64,000 nt of DNA from UBA6244 sp965140775 (GCA_965140775.1 OZ223471.1:3782001-3846000), one strand, 5' to 3'; positions 37,371-46,961 are shown, numbered from the stretch's first letter. Translations and numbers: made by a program. The notes: generated by a model not told the origin, from the sequence alone.

Positions 37371-39275
37371 ATGCCAGAAAATACCACCATCCACCTAATT
37401 AAAACGAAAACCCGGGCAGTCGGGTTGATGCTGGTGGTGGTGCTCATGGCAGGATATCCATCGATGAACTTGTTTGCCCAAGGAGAATCCTCCGGGAATC
37501 TTCAACTTCAAAAACAAGACAAAACCCAGGAACAACTGGCCATCAACTATTACCGGAACGGGCAGTTTGAAAAAGCCGCTGAGCTGTTTAAGCCTTTGTT
37601 TGAAGGACAACGGAGTCAGTATTACTACCTTTACTACTTTTACAGCCTGCTGGAACTCAGAGATTACGATGAAGCCGAAAAGGTGGTGAAGAAACAGCGA
37701 CGTTCCGACCCCGACAATTTTAGATATGACATTGATCTGGCGTATGTTTACGATAAAACAGACCAAAAACGAAAATCGAACAAGATTTTCACCGACCTGA
37801 TGTCGCATCTGCCCACCGAGCGCAACATGATCGTTCAAGTGGCTTCGGCACTTCAATCGAGGGGATATTACGATTTGGCCGTGCTGGTGTATAAAAAATC
37901 GCAACAAATACCTGAATTTCAACAATCTTTCAACATGGAGATAGCCAATGTTTATATGTACAGCGGCGAATACCCCAAGGTTTTCGAAAGTTACCTGGAT
38001 CAGTTGGAAAACAATCCAGACGACATGCAACGCATTCGAAATCAGCTACAAAATTTGCTGCGCATGGATGTGGACAACAACCTGTCGGATGATTTCAGAT
38101 TGAAACTATTGGAAAGGGCACAAAAAAACCCCGAAAGTGAGGCTCTGGCCGAAATGCTTCTTTGGTATTCCATTCAAATAAAAGACTTTACCATGGCACT
38201 GCGTCAGGCAAAAGCCATCGACAAAAGGTTTGGTTTCAGAGAAGAAGCGGTGATGGAACTGGCAGAAATAGCCTATCAAAACCGTCAATACGACATTAGC
38301 AAAGAGGCTTTTCACTATATCAAGGAAAAGAAAAACCAAAGCCCCTATTATCTGGAAGCCTCAACCGGTTACTATCGGGCTGTTGTTAGCGAAGCCCAAA
38401 TAAATGCAGCCACCACGGCGGAACAGTATAAAAAGCTGGCCAACGAAGGAGAAAAGCTCCTCGACCAACTGGGTCTGAACAATACTACCATCGAAATTGC
38501 GCGACTGCAGGCCCATATCCTCGCTTTCGAGCTGGGAAATTTTGACAAAAGTGAAGAATTGCTCGACCAGACCATTGCCTTGCAAAATTTACAACCGGCA
38601 CAAACAGCTTCGCTCAAACTCGAACTGGCCGACATTCTGCTGGCATCAGGTAAAATCTGGGATGCCACGCTACTGTATTCACAGGTGGAATCGGACATGA
38701 AAAATGAACCGGTGGGTCATGAAGCCAAGCTAAAAAACGCAAAAGTTTTCTATTTCGTGGGCGAATTCGCGTGGTCGCAAGCCAAACTCGACATCCTGAA
38801 ATCGGCTACCTCCAAACTCATTTCCAACGACGCCATCGATTTGGATTTGTTTATTGATGATATTCTGGAAGAAGATACGCTGGGTTTTACCTTGAGGCGC
38901 TTTGCCACATCAGATTTGTATGCCTACCAGCATCACTACGATTCGGCATTGATGGTCCTCAGTAAAATCGAGAGCTCCAACCCCGGATACGTGGCCTACC
39001 CTTACGTACTTTACAAAAAAGCCCAACTGCTCACCCAACAAAATCAGTTTGTACAAGCCGACTCCATTTACACCATGCTCATTACCGGTTATCCTGATAA
39101 CATAAAGACTGACAACGCCTTATATTTGCAGGCCGAACTTCGTAGATTAAACCTAAACGACATCAACGGAGCCATGGAAGACTACCTGAAACTCATGACC
39201 GACTACCCCGAAAGCTTATATTCGGGAGAAGCGCGCATCAGGTATCGGGCACTTCGCGAACAAACGGAAGAATAA
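37371..39275 (+). CDS. Exported tetratricopeptide-repeat protein (634 aa)
   Basis: The ATG at 37371 is followed by a signal peptide (AVGLMLVVVLMAGYPSMNLFAQ, to about residue 37). A TTG three codons upstream is in frame. The rest is helical with many TPR-like pairs (YYRNGQFEKAAELFKPLF, YYDLAVLVYKKSQQIPEF, YDSALMVLSKIESSNPGY, DINGAMEDYLKLMTDYPES). It is related in layout to Bacteroidota TPR proteins of the BamD/YbgF type, but no such name is justified. It starts 9 bases after the lipoprotein gene, and ksgA follows 26 bases later. Likely a periplasmic scaffold. Confidence 0.88.
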   Translation: MPENTTIHLIKTKTRAVGLMLVVVLMAGYPSMNLFAQGESSGNLQLQKQDKTQEQLAINYYRNGQFEKAAELFKPLFEGQRSQYYYLYYFYSLLELRDYDEAEKVVKKQRRSDPDNFRYDIDLAYVYDKTDQKRKSNKIFTDLMSHLPTERNMIVQVASALQSRGYYDLAVLVYKKSQQIPEFQQSFNMEIANVYMYSGEYPKVFESYLDQLENNPDDMQRIRNQLQNLLRMDVDNNLSDDFRLKLLERAQKNPESEALAEMLLWYSIQIKDFTMALRQAKAIDKRFGFREEAVMELAEIAYQNRQYDISKEAFHYIKEKKNQSPYYLEASTGYYRAVVSEAQINAATTAEQYKKLANEGEKLLDQLGLNNTTIEIARLQAHILAFELGNFDKSEELLDQTIALQNLQPAQTASLKLELADILLASGKIWDATLLYSQVESDMKNEPVGHEAKLKNAKVFYFVGEFAWSQAKLDILKSATSKLISNDAIDLDLFIDDILEEDTLGFTLRRFATSDLYAYQHHYDSALMVLSKIESSNPGYVAYPYVLYKKAQLLTQQNQFVQADSIYTMLITGYPDNIKTDNALYLQAELRRLNLNDINGAMEDYLKLMTDYPESLYSGEARIRYRALREQTEE

Positions 39276-39301
39276 TTTCGTCAAATTAACACACGCTACC
39301 G

Positions 39302-40072
39302 ATGACGGTTAAACCAAAAAAACACCTGGGTCAGCATTTTTTAAACGACAATAACATTGCCCACAAGATTACCCAATGCTTGCGTGAGAACTTGCCCGTG
39401 GTTTGTGAAATTGGTCCGGGTACCGGAGTTTTAACCAAATTTTTGTTGGAATCGGAACAATTGACCCATCTCCACCTGATTGAAATCGACTCAGAATCGG
39501 TTGATTATCTGCACGAACATTTTTCCGACCCCCGACTAACCATCCATCAGGCCGATTTTTTGAAGATGCCCTTCGGGAGCATTACCACGGAACCCACCGC
39601 CCTCATTGGCAATTTTCCATACAACATCAGCAGTCAGATTTTTTTTAAGGTATTGCAACATCGAAACCAGATTCCTGAAGTGGTGGGCATGATTCAAAAG
39701 GAAGTAGCCGAGCGTTTGGCAGCACCTCCGGGAAGCAAAACCTATGGCATTTTGAGTGTGCTGCTGCAAACCTGGTACGATATCGAATACTGTTTTACGG
39801 TGCACGAACATGTGTTTATTCCCCCACCGCGGGTAAAATCGGCTGTCATCCGACTGAAACGCAACCATACGCAAGAAATCGCCTGCAACGAAGAACTGTA
39901 TTTTAAAGTGGTGAAAACCGCTTTTAACCAACGCCGCAAAACCCTGCGCAACGCTCTCAAACCCCTGGCCACGCTGGCTTTACCCGAACACGACCTCCTG
40001 ACCAAACGTGCCGAACATCTCTCGGTGACTCATTTTATTGAACTTACCAATCTGATCGCCCCTTTTTGTTAA
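39302..40072 (+). CDS. rsmA: 16S rRNA (adenine1518/1519-N6)-dimethyltransferase
   Basis: 256 aa. The N-terminal KKHLGQHFLND, the SAM-binding EIGPGTG (about residue 37) and the catalytic motif IV region NFPYNISS (about 102) are the KsgA/RsmA signatures. It dimethylates two adenines in helix 45 of 16S rRNA late in 30S assembly. Loss of the enzyme gives kasugamycin resistance in other bacteria. Confidence 0.97.
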   Translation: MTVKPKKHLGQHFLNDNNIAHKITQCLRENLPVVCEIGPGTGVLTKFLLESEQLTHLHLIEIDSESVDYLHEHFSDPRLTIHQADFLKMPFGSITTEPTALIGNFPYNISSQIFFKVLQHRNQIPEVVGMIQKEVAERLAAPPGSKTYGILSVLLQTWYDIEYCFTVHEHVFIPPPRVKSAVIRLKRNHTQEIACNEELYFKVVKTAFNQRRKTLRNALKPLATLALPEHDLLTKRAEHLSVTHFIELTNLIAPFC

Positions 40073-40146
40073 ACGGAAATGCCGGCCCTCCTTCGTGACC
40101 TTTGAATAAAAAGTTTTATTTTCACCAACTTAATTCTGATGGGGTG

Positions 40147-42093
40147 ATGAAATATAAAAATGCGCTTTCAATTTTTCTTCTACTGTTGGCTTTATCCCCG
40201 GGCATGCGGGCACAAAGTGATGCGCGCCATGCGGTTGGACAATTTCACATCGAAATGCCTGACATCATTGTTTCCGGTATTCGTCAGGACATCACCATCA
40301 GCATTACTGACAACACGTTTACAGCATCAAACGACAGTGTTGAAATAGGAATAAATGGGTATTTGAAGAAATACGCCATGACAGAAAACCAGGTGTTGGT
40401 ACCCTATTCCTTTCCTCAGAAAGAAACGTTGGTTATTTCGGTTGGAGAAACCAGTCAATCCTTTCCCATTTCACCTATTCCCTTGTGGATGTCGGTATTG
40501 CCACCACTTTTTGCCATTTTCTTTGCGTTGATATTGCGGGAGGTTTACAGTGCTTTGTTTATCGGACTGTGGATAGGGACGGGCATCATTTTCTATTTCA
40601 AGGGAGCCGGATTTTTTGTGGCCCTTTTTCAGGGATTTCTTTCCATAATAGACACCTATATTGTTGATTCTCTTAATGATAGCGGACACCTCTCCATTAT
40701 ACTTTTTTCCATGATTATTGCGGCCACAGTAAGCCTGATTACCAAAAACGGGGGCATGAAAGGGGTGGTCAATCAATTATCACGATATGCAACAGGTCCA
40801 CGCTCCGCTTCATTTATCACCTGGTTGTTGGGCATCATCATTTTTTTTGATGATTACGCCAACACCTTGGTAGTGGGCAATACCATGCGTCCGTTGACCG
40901 ACAGGATGAAGGTGAGCCGTGAGAAATTGGCTTATATCATCGACAGCACCGCGGCACCGGTGGCTTCCATAGCCTTTGTTACCACCTGGATCGGCGCCGA
41001 ACTCAGCTATATTCAGGATGGTATCAATCAACTGAATTTGGATGAGTCGGCCTACGGAGTTTTCTTTCATTCGCTGGCCTATTCATTTTATCCATTTTTT
41101 GCGCTGGCGTTTATACTGATACTGGTGTGGAAAGATGTGGATTTCGGACCCATGTGGCATGCCGAACGGCAAGCGCGAAGTGCTTCAACAGAAATAGAAA
41201 CCCTCGACGAAGCATTCAGCAAGGACATGCAGGAAGAAATCAGCGTGAAGCAAAATATCAAAATCAGGAGCATGAACGCCATCATCCCCGTGGCCGTGAT
41301 TGTTTTTGGGACTCTTGGAGGATTGTTCTACACCGGATATCAGGAAAGTGTGTGGCAAAATGTTTCGTTGAGTTTTATCGACAAAATGAGCGAAACCATC
41401 GGGAATGCCGACTCCTATGTGGCATTGCTTTGGGCTTCATCGGGCAGTATGATGGTGGCTTTAATGTTGTCGCTGGGACAAGGAATTCTAACCATCAAAG
41501 AATCAATGGAAAGCATTGTACAAGGATTTAAAACCATGTTGCCTGCCATCATGATACTTACCCTGGCATGGTCGATTGCGTTGATTACCAAACATATGCA
41601 TACAGCGGATTTTATTTCACAAAGCCTGATTGAAGCCTCTGTTTCACCCTTTTTACTGCCTGTGCTCACCTTTGTAATTGCAGCACTCATCAGTTTTTCC
41701 ACGGGCAGTTCCTGGGGTACCATGGCCATTTTATACCCATTGATCCTCCCATCGGGTTGGTTGTTGGCCACCAATGCCCACCTCGACTACGATACATCCA
41801 TGTCCATTTTTCACAATATCGCGGCAGCAGTGCTCACCGGAAGTGTTTTGGGTGATCATTGCTCACCCATTTCCGACACCACCATCCTGAGCTCATTGGC
41901 CAGTGCATGCCCGCATATCGAACACGTACGCACACAATTGCCCTATGCCCTCACCACCGGCATGGTGGCCATATTTATCGGAACCATCCCCGCCTCTTTT
42001 GGTGTAAGCCCCATTATCTTGTTTCCGATCGGTTTGGTCATTCTTTTTCTTATTCTTAAAAAATGGGGAAAACCCAATCAGGCTACCGTTTAA
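40147..42093 (+). CDS. NhaC-family Na+/H+ antiporter with N-terminal periplasmic domain (648 aa)
   Basis: I start at the ATG at 40147 (MKYKNALSIFLLLLALSPG, signal peptide or first helix); a TTG at 40102 is in frame. About 95 residues of beta-type sequence with no membrane helices follow. After that comes a long NhaC domain with 11-12 helices and the conserved stretch FDDYANTLVVGNTMRPLTD, then TTWIGAELSYI and SFSTGSSWGTMAI. NhaC proteins exchange Na+ for H+, or Na+-lactate/malate for H+, at the inner membrane. The extracytoplasmic N-terminal domain is seen in Bacteroidota members; its job is unknown. Confidence 0.92.
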   Translation: MKYKNALSIFLLLLALSPGMRAQSDARHAVGQFHIEMPDIIVSGIRQDITISITDNTFTASNDSVEIGINGYLKKYAMTENQVLVPYSFPQKETLVISVGETSQSFPISPIPLWMSVLPPLFAIFFALILREVYSALFIGLWIGTGIIFYFKGAGFFVALFQGFLSIIDTYIVDSLNDSGHLSIILFSMIIAATVSLITKNGGMKGVVNQLSRYATGPRSASFITWLLGIIIFFDDYANTLVVGNTMRPLTDRMKVSREKLAYIIDSTAAPVASIAFVTTWIGAELSYIQDGINQLNLDESAYGVFFHSLAYSFYPFFALAFILILVWKDVDFGPMWHAERQARSASTEIETLDEAFSKDMQEEISVKQNIKIRSMNAIIPVAVIVFGTLGGLFYTGYQESVWQNVSLSFIDKMSETIGNADSYVALLWASSGSMMVALMLSLGQGILTIKESMESIVQGFKTMLPAIMILTLAWSIALITKHMHTADFISQSLIEASVSPFLLPVLTFVIAALISFSTGSSWGTMAILYPLILPSGWLLATNAHLDYDTSMSIFHNIAAAVLTGSVLGDHCSPISDTTILSSLASACPHIEHVRTQLPYALTTGMVAIFIGTIPASFGVSPIILFPIGLVILFLILKKWGKPNQATV

Positions 42094-42109
42094 TTTTCTG
42101 AAAATTTGT

Positions 42110-42117
42110 TACTTTTG
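42110..42117 (+). promoter_or_regulatory. -7 element for the VanZ-Mth938 gene
   Basis: TACTTTTG lies only 3 bases before the ATG at 42121. If used, transcription would begin at or next to the start codon, giving a leaderless mRNA. It also overlaps the TTG-start extension from 42106, which I therefore reject. Confidence 0.45.
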
Positions 42118-42120
42118 GGT

Positions 42121-43347
42121 ATGAATAAAATATTCGGCCTGTTGCAAAAGCCGGAAGCCCACAGAAGTTTATATATCCTTCTGCTGGTAGCCACGCCGTT
42201 TTTATTGCTACAAAACTATATGCAATCCACCATCGGAATGCTGTCGGAATTGAGTTTTACTTTGTTCGATTGGAATATTCCATACGTGGTGGCCATCGCA
42301 GTGGTTTTGGTTATTTCACTGCTGTTGGCCTTTCGGCGAAAGATTACACCTCGCAAGCTGTTGGGTTGGGTTATTGTTTTGTTTCTGTTTTGGGTTGGAC
42401 AACAATCCACCGATTACTATTTCAACCATAAATTTTACGAATTGCAATACAATTGGCACTATTTTGCCTATGGTATTTTTGCTGCACTCAACTACCGCGT
42501 GCTCAACACCAAACACTTTCCTCCCCAAAAGATTATTCTCCACACATTTTTTTATGCCCTGGCCATCTCCGCATTCGACGAATTGGTTCAAATTCCTCTT
42601 TCCAACCGGATTTTTGATGTGGGCGATATTGCCAAAGACTTGTGGGGGACCATGATTGGCCTTTTTATTCTGTATTTTATTATCGAAGACGGCGCCATTT
42701 TCAGAAATAATAATCCTGTGCGACAACCTACCCTGAGGGCCTATGCCAACCACCCCAAAACTGTTTTCGTGTTGGGATTCGCATTGGCCTATATTTTTAT
42801 GGTAGTGGCTTCCTTGCTTACCGACTCCGACCATCTAATTGAGGCCGTGACCATTCCCGTAGTGCTATTTGGGTTGCTTATTTGGATATGGCACCAGAGC
42901 CAGAAAAAGATATGGCGAACGGTGTTTGTTTTGTTGGCATTGCTGTTGACAGGCACGCAAGTCTATTTGTTTTTCACTCATCGCGAAGGCAACATCAGCT
43001 ACGACAGCAATCGTCTGGTGGTGTACAAAGGCATACCACTCCCCTATTTCGACCTGATGATTTATCCCAATGGATGGTTTAGGGCGGTGGACAAAAAAAG
43101 CACCTTTTCGGCGCGAGACCTCCAAACCATCAAAACCTTGGTGATGGATATTCTGATTATTGGAACCGGTGAAAACCTGAAAACCGGCATCGGGTTTCCC
43201 CGTGATGATATGTCGCAATTTATTTATAACCTACGAACTAATCGCGGCTTACAGGTGATCATCATGAACAACCGACAGGCTTGTCAAAAGTTCAACCAAC
43301 TGAAAGAAGAGGGTAAGCAACCTCTACTCATTTTGCATCACGATTGA
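42121..43347 (+). CDS. VanZ-like membrane protein fused to a Mth938-like domain (408 aa)
   Basis: The N-terminal part has several helices with a VanZ-type signature (SAFDELVQIPLSNRIFDVGD...KDLWGTMIGLF, about 145-185). More helices follow to about 285. The last roughly 110 residues are soluble and match the Mth938/DUF498 fold: a short strand pair (YDSNRLVVYKG), FDLMIYPNGWFRAV, the conserved LIIGTGENL, and the end KFNQLKEEGKQPLLILHHD. Stand-alone Mth938-like proteins occur in many bacteria and archaea and as human AAMDC. I do not know this fusion from the literature. The next gene starts one base after the stop, so the two are probably co-translated. The function is unknown. Confidence 0.85.
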   Translation: MNKIFGLLQKPEAHRSLYILLLVATPFLLLQNYMQSTIGMLSELSFTLFDWNIPYVVAIAVVLVISLLLAFRRKITPRKLLGWVIVLFLFWVGQQSTDYYFNHKFYELQYNWHYFAYGIFAALNYRVLNTKHFPPQKIILHTFFYALAISAFDELVQIPLSNRIFDVGDIAKDLWGTMIGLFILYFIIEDGAIFRNNNPVRQPTLRAYANHPKTVFVLGFALAYIFMVVASLLTDSDHLIEAVTIPVVLFGLLIWIWHQSQKKIWRTVFVLLALLLTGTQVYLFFTHREGNISYDSNRLVVYKGIPLPYFDLMIYPNGWFRAVDKKSTFSARDLQTIKTLVMDILIIGTGENLKTGIGFPRDDMSQFIYNLRTNRGLQVIIMNNRQACQKFNQLKEEGKQPLLILHHD

Positions 43348-43348
43348 T

Positions 43349-44209
43349 ATGAACAGGACACTAAATACCGGAATTACCATCGCCATTGTTACCATTTGGG
43401 CGGCCATCACGGTATTCGGCATTGTTACACTCATCAGTCCGGCGTGGCTCGAAGAACTGTCCAATCCCGGAATGAACGCAGAAGCCATGACAAAAAAACA
43501 TGCCGCGGATGTCTTACTAAAAAAAGGTGAACCCGAAAAGGCAATTCCTCTCTACAAATCGGCCATAAAAATTGTTCCCGACTACCGGGCAGCGGTGGCC
43601 AATCTGGCGGTTGCCTATCAAAAAACAAGGAACTATCAACTTGCGGTCATTACTTTTAAATACCTGTTGGGAAACAATCCGGAACATCCGGATGTACTCT
43701 ACCATAATTTGGCCGAAATAGAAGAGAAAATGGGGAACATCCCGGAAGCCATCCAGTATTACTTGTTGGCCGCCGAACACGCGCCCTACCCCGAGAAAGC
43801 CTGGCAAATGGCCGGAAAACTATCGCTTAATGAAGAAAAATGGGCCGACGCCATAACCTATTTTCAAAAGGCCATCGGTACCCGAATGACGATCGAAAAT
43901 GCCTATCAAGGCATGGTGGCAACAGAAGTACAAAGTCGTAACGACAGTCTCCGGTTCAACCACGACCTCCCGGCAAACTATCTGGAAATTTACGACCTTT
44001 CTGTTTTTAACTACATGCTGCAACATGATGTCAACCAAGCACGTACCTACAACAACCTCGGCTTTTGTCAGGCCAAAATGGGGCATTACGACGAAGCCAT
44101 CGCTCATTTCAGGCAAGCGCTGAAAATTGATCCGAATTTTCGGGATGCCCTCAACAATATGGAGGCAGTACAACAACTCAAGAGCAGCACCGAATCAAAC
44201 TTGCGCTAA
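43349..44209 (+). CDS. Membrane-anchored TPR protein (286 aa)
   Basis: An N-terminal membrane helix (about 9-30, TIAIVTIWAAITVFGIVTLI) is followed by TPR units: HAADVLLKKGEPEKAIPLYKSA, AVAYQKTRNYQLAVITFKYL, a unit near 120, and a canonical last one (NNLGFCQAKMGHYDEAIAHF). Its ATG is one base after the stop of the VanZ-Mth938 gene. It is likely anchored in the inner membrane and gathers partners; the partner is not known, though its upstream neighbour is a candidate. Confidence 0.88.
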   Translation: MNRTLNTGITIAIVTIWAAITVFGIVTLISPAWLEELSNPGMNAEAMTKKHAADVLLKKGEPEKAIPLYKSAIKIVPDYRAAVANLAVAYQKTRNYQLAVITFKYLLGNNPEHPDVLYHNLAEIEEKMGNIPEAIQYYLLAAEHAPYPEKAWQMAGKLSLNEEKWADAITYFQKAIGTRMTIENAYQGMVATEVQSRNDSLRFNHDLPANYLEIYDLSVFNYMLQHDVNQARTYNNLGFCQAKMGHYDEAIAHFRQALKIDPNFRDALNNMEAVQQLKSSTESNLR

Positions 44210-44227
44210 ATATCAACCATCATTTAT

Positions 44228-44235
44228 TACATTTG
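44228..44235 (+). promoter_or_regulatory. -7 element for uvrC
   Basis: TACATTTG 22 bases before the uvrC ATG; the -33 side is weak. Confidence 0.5.
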
Positions 44236-44257
44236 TGGCCAAACTTGTTCGAAGCAC

Positions 44258-46045
44258 ATGTCGTTAAAGGAAATCATCAGCACTTTGCCCAACAAACCCG
44301 GTGTATATCAGTATTTTGATGACACCGGAACCATTATCTACGTGGGTAAGGCCAAGAGCTTAAAAAAACGTGTGAGCAGTTATTTTACAAAAAACCACCA
44401 GTCGGGCAAACTCAAGGTCCTGGTAAAAAAAATACACGACATTCGATTTTTGGTAACAGAAAACGAATTTGATGCCTTGCTACTCGAAAATAACCTGATA
44501 AAAAAGCACCAACCCCGTTACAATGTGCTGCTCAAGGACGACAAAACCTTTCCTTTTTTATGCATCAAAAAGGAACATTTTCCACGGTTAATTTCCACCC
44601 GCAACGTTGTAAGGGACGGGTCGGAATATTTTGGACCCTATGCCTCGGTTCGGATGATGAAAACCATTCAGGAAACCATTAAGCAACTTTTTCAACTGCG
44701 CACCTGCTCTTTAAAACTTTCGCCATCCGAAATTGCTGCAGGCAAGTACAAAGTTTGCCTTGAATACCATTTGGGCAACTGCAAAGGCCCCTGCGTTGGT
44801 TTGCAAACAGAGGAGGATTACAACGAAACCCTGTTACAGATTAAGCATATCATCAAGGGCAACATTGGTTCGGTAATTCATGATTTAAAGGGTAAGATGC
44901 TCGAATTTGCCGACAACATGGAGTTTGAAAAAGCGCAGATTACCAAAGAAAAAATTGAAATCCTCGAACGTTACAAGAGCAAATCCACGGTGGTGAATCC
45001 CAATATCCACGATGTAGAAGTTCTTTCACTTCTTAACGATGAAAAACAAGGCTATGTTAATTACCTGAAGGTGGTCAACGGAGCCATTGTTCAGGCACAT
45101 ACCATCGAAATAAAAAAGAAACTCAACGAAACCGAGGACGAGCTGCTTACCTTTGCCTTGTTGGATTTTCGTGAACGGTTTGAGAGTAAATCAAAAGAGG
45201 TGATTGTTCCGTTCGTGCCTGAGGCAGAGATACCCGGAGTGCAGTTTACCGTTCCACAGCGAGGCGACAAAAAACACCTCCTCGAGCTAAGCCAACGCAA
45301 CGCCAAACAATACAAACTTGACAGGCAAAAGCAGCGGGAATTGGTGGATCCCGACAGACATAAAAACCGGATACTGAACCAATTAAAAACCGATCTGCGA
45401 TTGTCCGTTTTACCCACTCAAATTGAATGTTTCGATAACTCCAACTTTCAGGGCGACTACCCTGTGGCAGCCATGGTGCAATTTATCAACGCCAAACCCA
45501 ACAAAAAAGGATACCGCCATTTCATTATCAAAAGCGTGGAAGGCCCCAACGACTTTGCCTCCATGGAAGAAATCATTTTGCGCCGCTATGGTCGTTTGCA
45601 AGAAGAAGAAAAACCCATGCCTCAACTAATTGTAGTGGATGGGGGAAAAGGGCAGTTGAGTGCGGCGGTAAAATCGCTTAGAAAACTTGATTTATACGGA
45701 AAAATTGCCATCATTGGCATTGCCAAGCGATTGGAAGAAATTTATTTTCCGGAAGACCCCGTACCCTTGTATCTGGACAAAACATCGGAATCGCTCAAAG
45801 TGATACAACAACTGCGCGACGAAGCCCACCGCTTTGGCATCACCCACCACCGCAAACGGCTGGAGAAAGGAACCATCAAGACCGAGCTCACCGAAATTGA
45901 AGGCATAGGTAAAAGCACCACACAAAAACTCCTGCTGGCCTTCAAATCGGTAAAAAACATTCGTTTAGCCACACCGGAGGCTTTGGAAAAGGTGGTCGGC
46001 CCGGCTAAGGCCTTGATAGTGTGGAATCATTACCATCACCCTTGA
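44258..46045 (+). CDS. uvrC: UvrABC excinuclease subunit C
   Basis: 595 aa. GIY-YIG nuclease domain at 1-95 (KPGVYQYF...IIYVGKAKSLKKRV), the Cys-rich stretch (TCSL...CLEYHLGNCKGPC), a UVR helix-pair (about 205-240, EFADNMEFEKAQITKEKIEIL), the RNase H-like endonuclease (ECFDNSNFQGDYPVAAMV, VVDGGKGQLSAA) and C-terminal helix-hairpin-helix motifs (LTEIEGIGKSTTQKLL). It makes the 3' and 5' cuts in nucleotide excision repair. Complete and of normal length. Confidence 0.98.
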   Translation: MSLKEIISTLPNKPGVYQYFDDTGTIIYVGKAKSLKKRVSSYFTKNHQSGKLKVLVKKIHDIRFLVTENEFDALLLENNLIKKHQPRYNVLLKDDKTFPFLCIKKEHFPRLISTRNVVRDGSEYFGPYASVRMMKTIQETIKQLFQLRTCSLKLSPSEIAAGKYKVCLEYHLGNCKGPCVGLQTEEDYNETLLQIKHIIKGNIGSVIHDLKGKMLEFADNMEFEKAQITKEKIEILERYKSKSTVVNPNIHDVEVLSLLNDEKQGYVNYLKVVNGAIVQAHTIEIKKKLNETEDELLTFALLDFRERFESKSKEVIVPFVPEAEIPGVQFTVPQRGDKKHLLELSQRNAKQYKLDRQKQRELVDPDRHKNRILNQLKTDLRLSVLPTQIECFDNSNFQGDYPVAAMVQFINAKPNKKGYRHFIIKSVEGPNDFASMEEIILRRYGRLQEEEKPMPQLIVVDGGKGQLSAAVKSLRKLDLYGKIAIIGIAKRLEEIYFPEDPVPLYLDKTSESLKVIQQLRDEAHRFGITHHRKRLEKGTIKTELTEIEGIGKSTTQKLLLAFKSVKNIRLATPEALEKVVGPAKALIVWNHYHHP

Positions 46046-46050
46046 TTCAT

Positions 46051-46151
46051 ATCAACAATAAATTGAAGTTAGCACTACGCTGTTGATGTATCATGCTGAT
46101 ATAGAATTGAAGAGGTTTCATGAGCGAAGCGAACCTAAAGCTCATTTCAAT
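46051..46151. repeat. Nested inverted repeats between uvrC and tonB
   Basis: Two hairpins: ATCAACA (46051-46057) with TGTTGAT (46081-46087); and ATTGAA-n8-ATGAGC (46106-46125) with GCTCATTTCAAT (46140-46151). No T-run follows, so neither is a typical terminator of uvrC. The larger one resembles a short intergenic palindromic element, but only one copy is seen here. Confidence 0.45.
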
Positions 46152-46176
46152 TTATAATCACTATTACCTTGGCAAA

Positions 46177-46213
46177 CAAAAAAAAACCGCCTCCTTGTTG
46201 GAGACGGTTTCTT
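46177..46213 (-). terminator. Rho-independent terminator of tonB
   Basis: Minus strand: AACCGTCTCC, 5-base loop, GGAGGCGGTT (one G-T pair), then a T-run of nine (46186-46178). Confidence 0.9.
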
Positions 46214-46232
46214 TTGTAATTTTAGGTAAACG

Positions 46233-46910
46233 CTATTGCAGTGTAAACTTCACAGGAAGGTTGTACGACACACGTACAGGCTTACCACGTTGCATACCTG
46301 GTTTCCATTTGGGCATGGCTTCCACTACACGGATAGCTTCCTCATCGCAACCGCCGCCAATACCACGGAGCACTTTCACGTTGGAAATACTGCCATCGGG
46401 TTCTACAACAAAGTTGATAAACACACGACCTTGTATTCCACTCTCCTTGGCTAAAGGGGGGTATTTGATGTTGGTGGCCAGGTAGTTCATCAACTTACCC
46501 ATCCCACCGGGGAATTCAGGCATGGCTTCCACCACGGTGAAAATTTCAGCTTCCACAATTTCTTCTTCTTCAATTTCTTGAGGAATGTATTCTTCCATTT
46601 CGGTTTCGGCATCAGCTTCCACGTCAATTTCGATATCGTCTTCCACTTCCACGTCATCTTCCACAATGGTAATTTTGGTCACCTGTTTTGGTGGTGGTGG
46701 TGGCGGTGGTTTTACTTTCTGCTCGGTAATGGGGATAATTTCTTCCGGCGTGTCGTCCACGGCACGAGAAGCAATATCCACGGTTATTTTGTCGTAACTT
46801 TTGTACTCAAAAGCAACAAAAACAACCAGTAGGGCAATGATCAGACCAATTTGAAAGAACAAAGATTTTTTGTTCTCCAGATCAGCCTTTTCGGTTTTTT
46901 TAGCTTCCAT
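46233..46910 (-). CDS. TonB-family energy transducer (225 aa)
   Basis: One N-terminal membrane helix (about 18-38), a Pro-run (KPPPPPPPK, about 67-75), a very acidic Glu/Asp/Val linker (about 80-120) and a C-terminal TonB domain (about 148-225, with YPPLAKESGIQGRVFINFVV and the final SYNLPVKFTLQ). This is the standard Bacteroidota TonB layout. It passes ExbBD energy to outer-membrane transporters; no exbBD or transporter gene is in the window. It lies behind ruvA-sprA-gcvH-vanZ on the same strand and has its own strong terminator. Confidence 0.95.
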   Translation of the reverse strand: MEAKKTEKADLENKKSLFFQIGLIIALLVVFVAFEYKSYDKITVDIASRAVDDTPEEIIPITEQKVKPPPPPPPKQVTKITIVEDDVEVEDDIEIDVEADAETEMEEYIPQEIEEEEIVEAEIFTVVEAMPEFPGGMGKLMNYLATNIKYPPLAKESGIQGRVFINFVVEPDGSISNVKVLRGIGGGCDEEAIRVVEAMPKWKPGMQRGKPVRVSYNLPVKFTLQ

Positions 46911-46961
46911 CTCTAATATTATTAGTTTTAAGATATGAAACCGCTAAAATAGCAATTTCTA

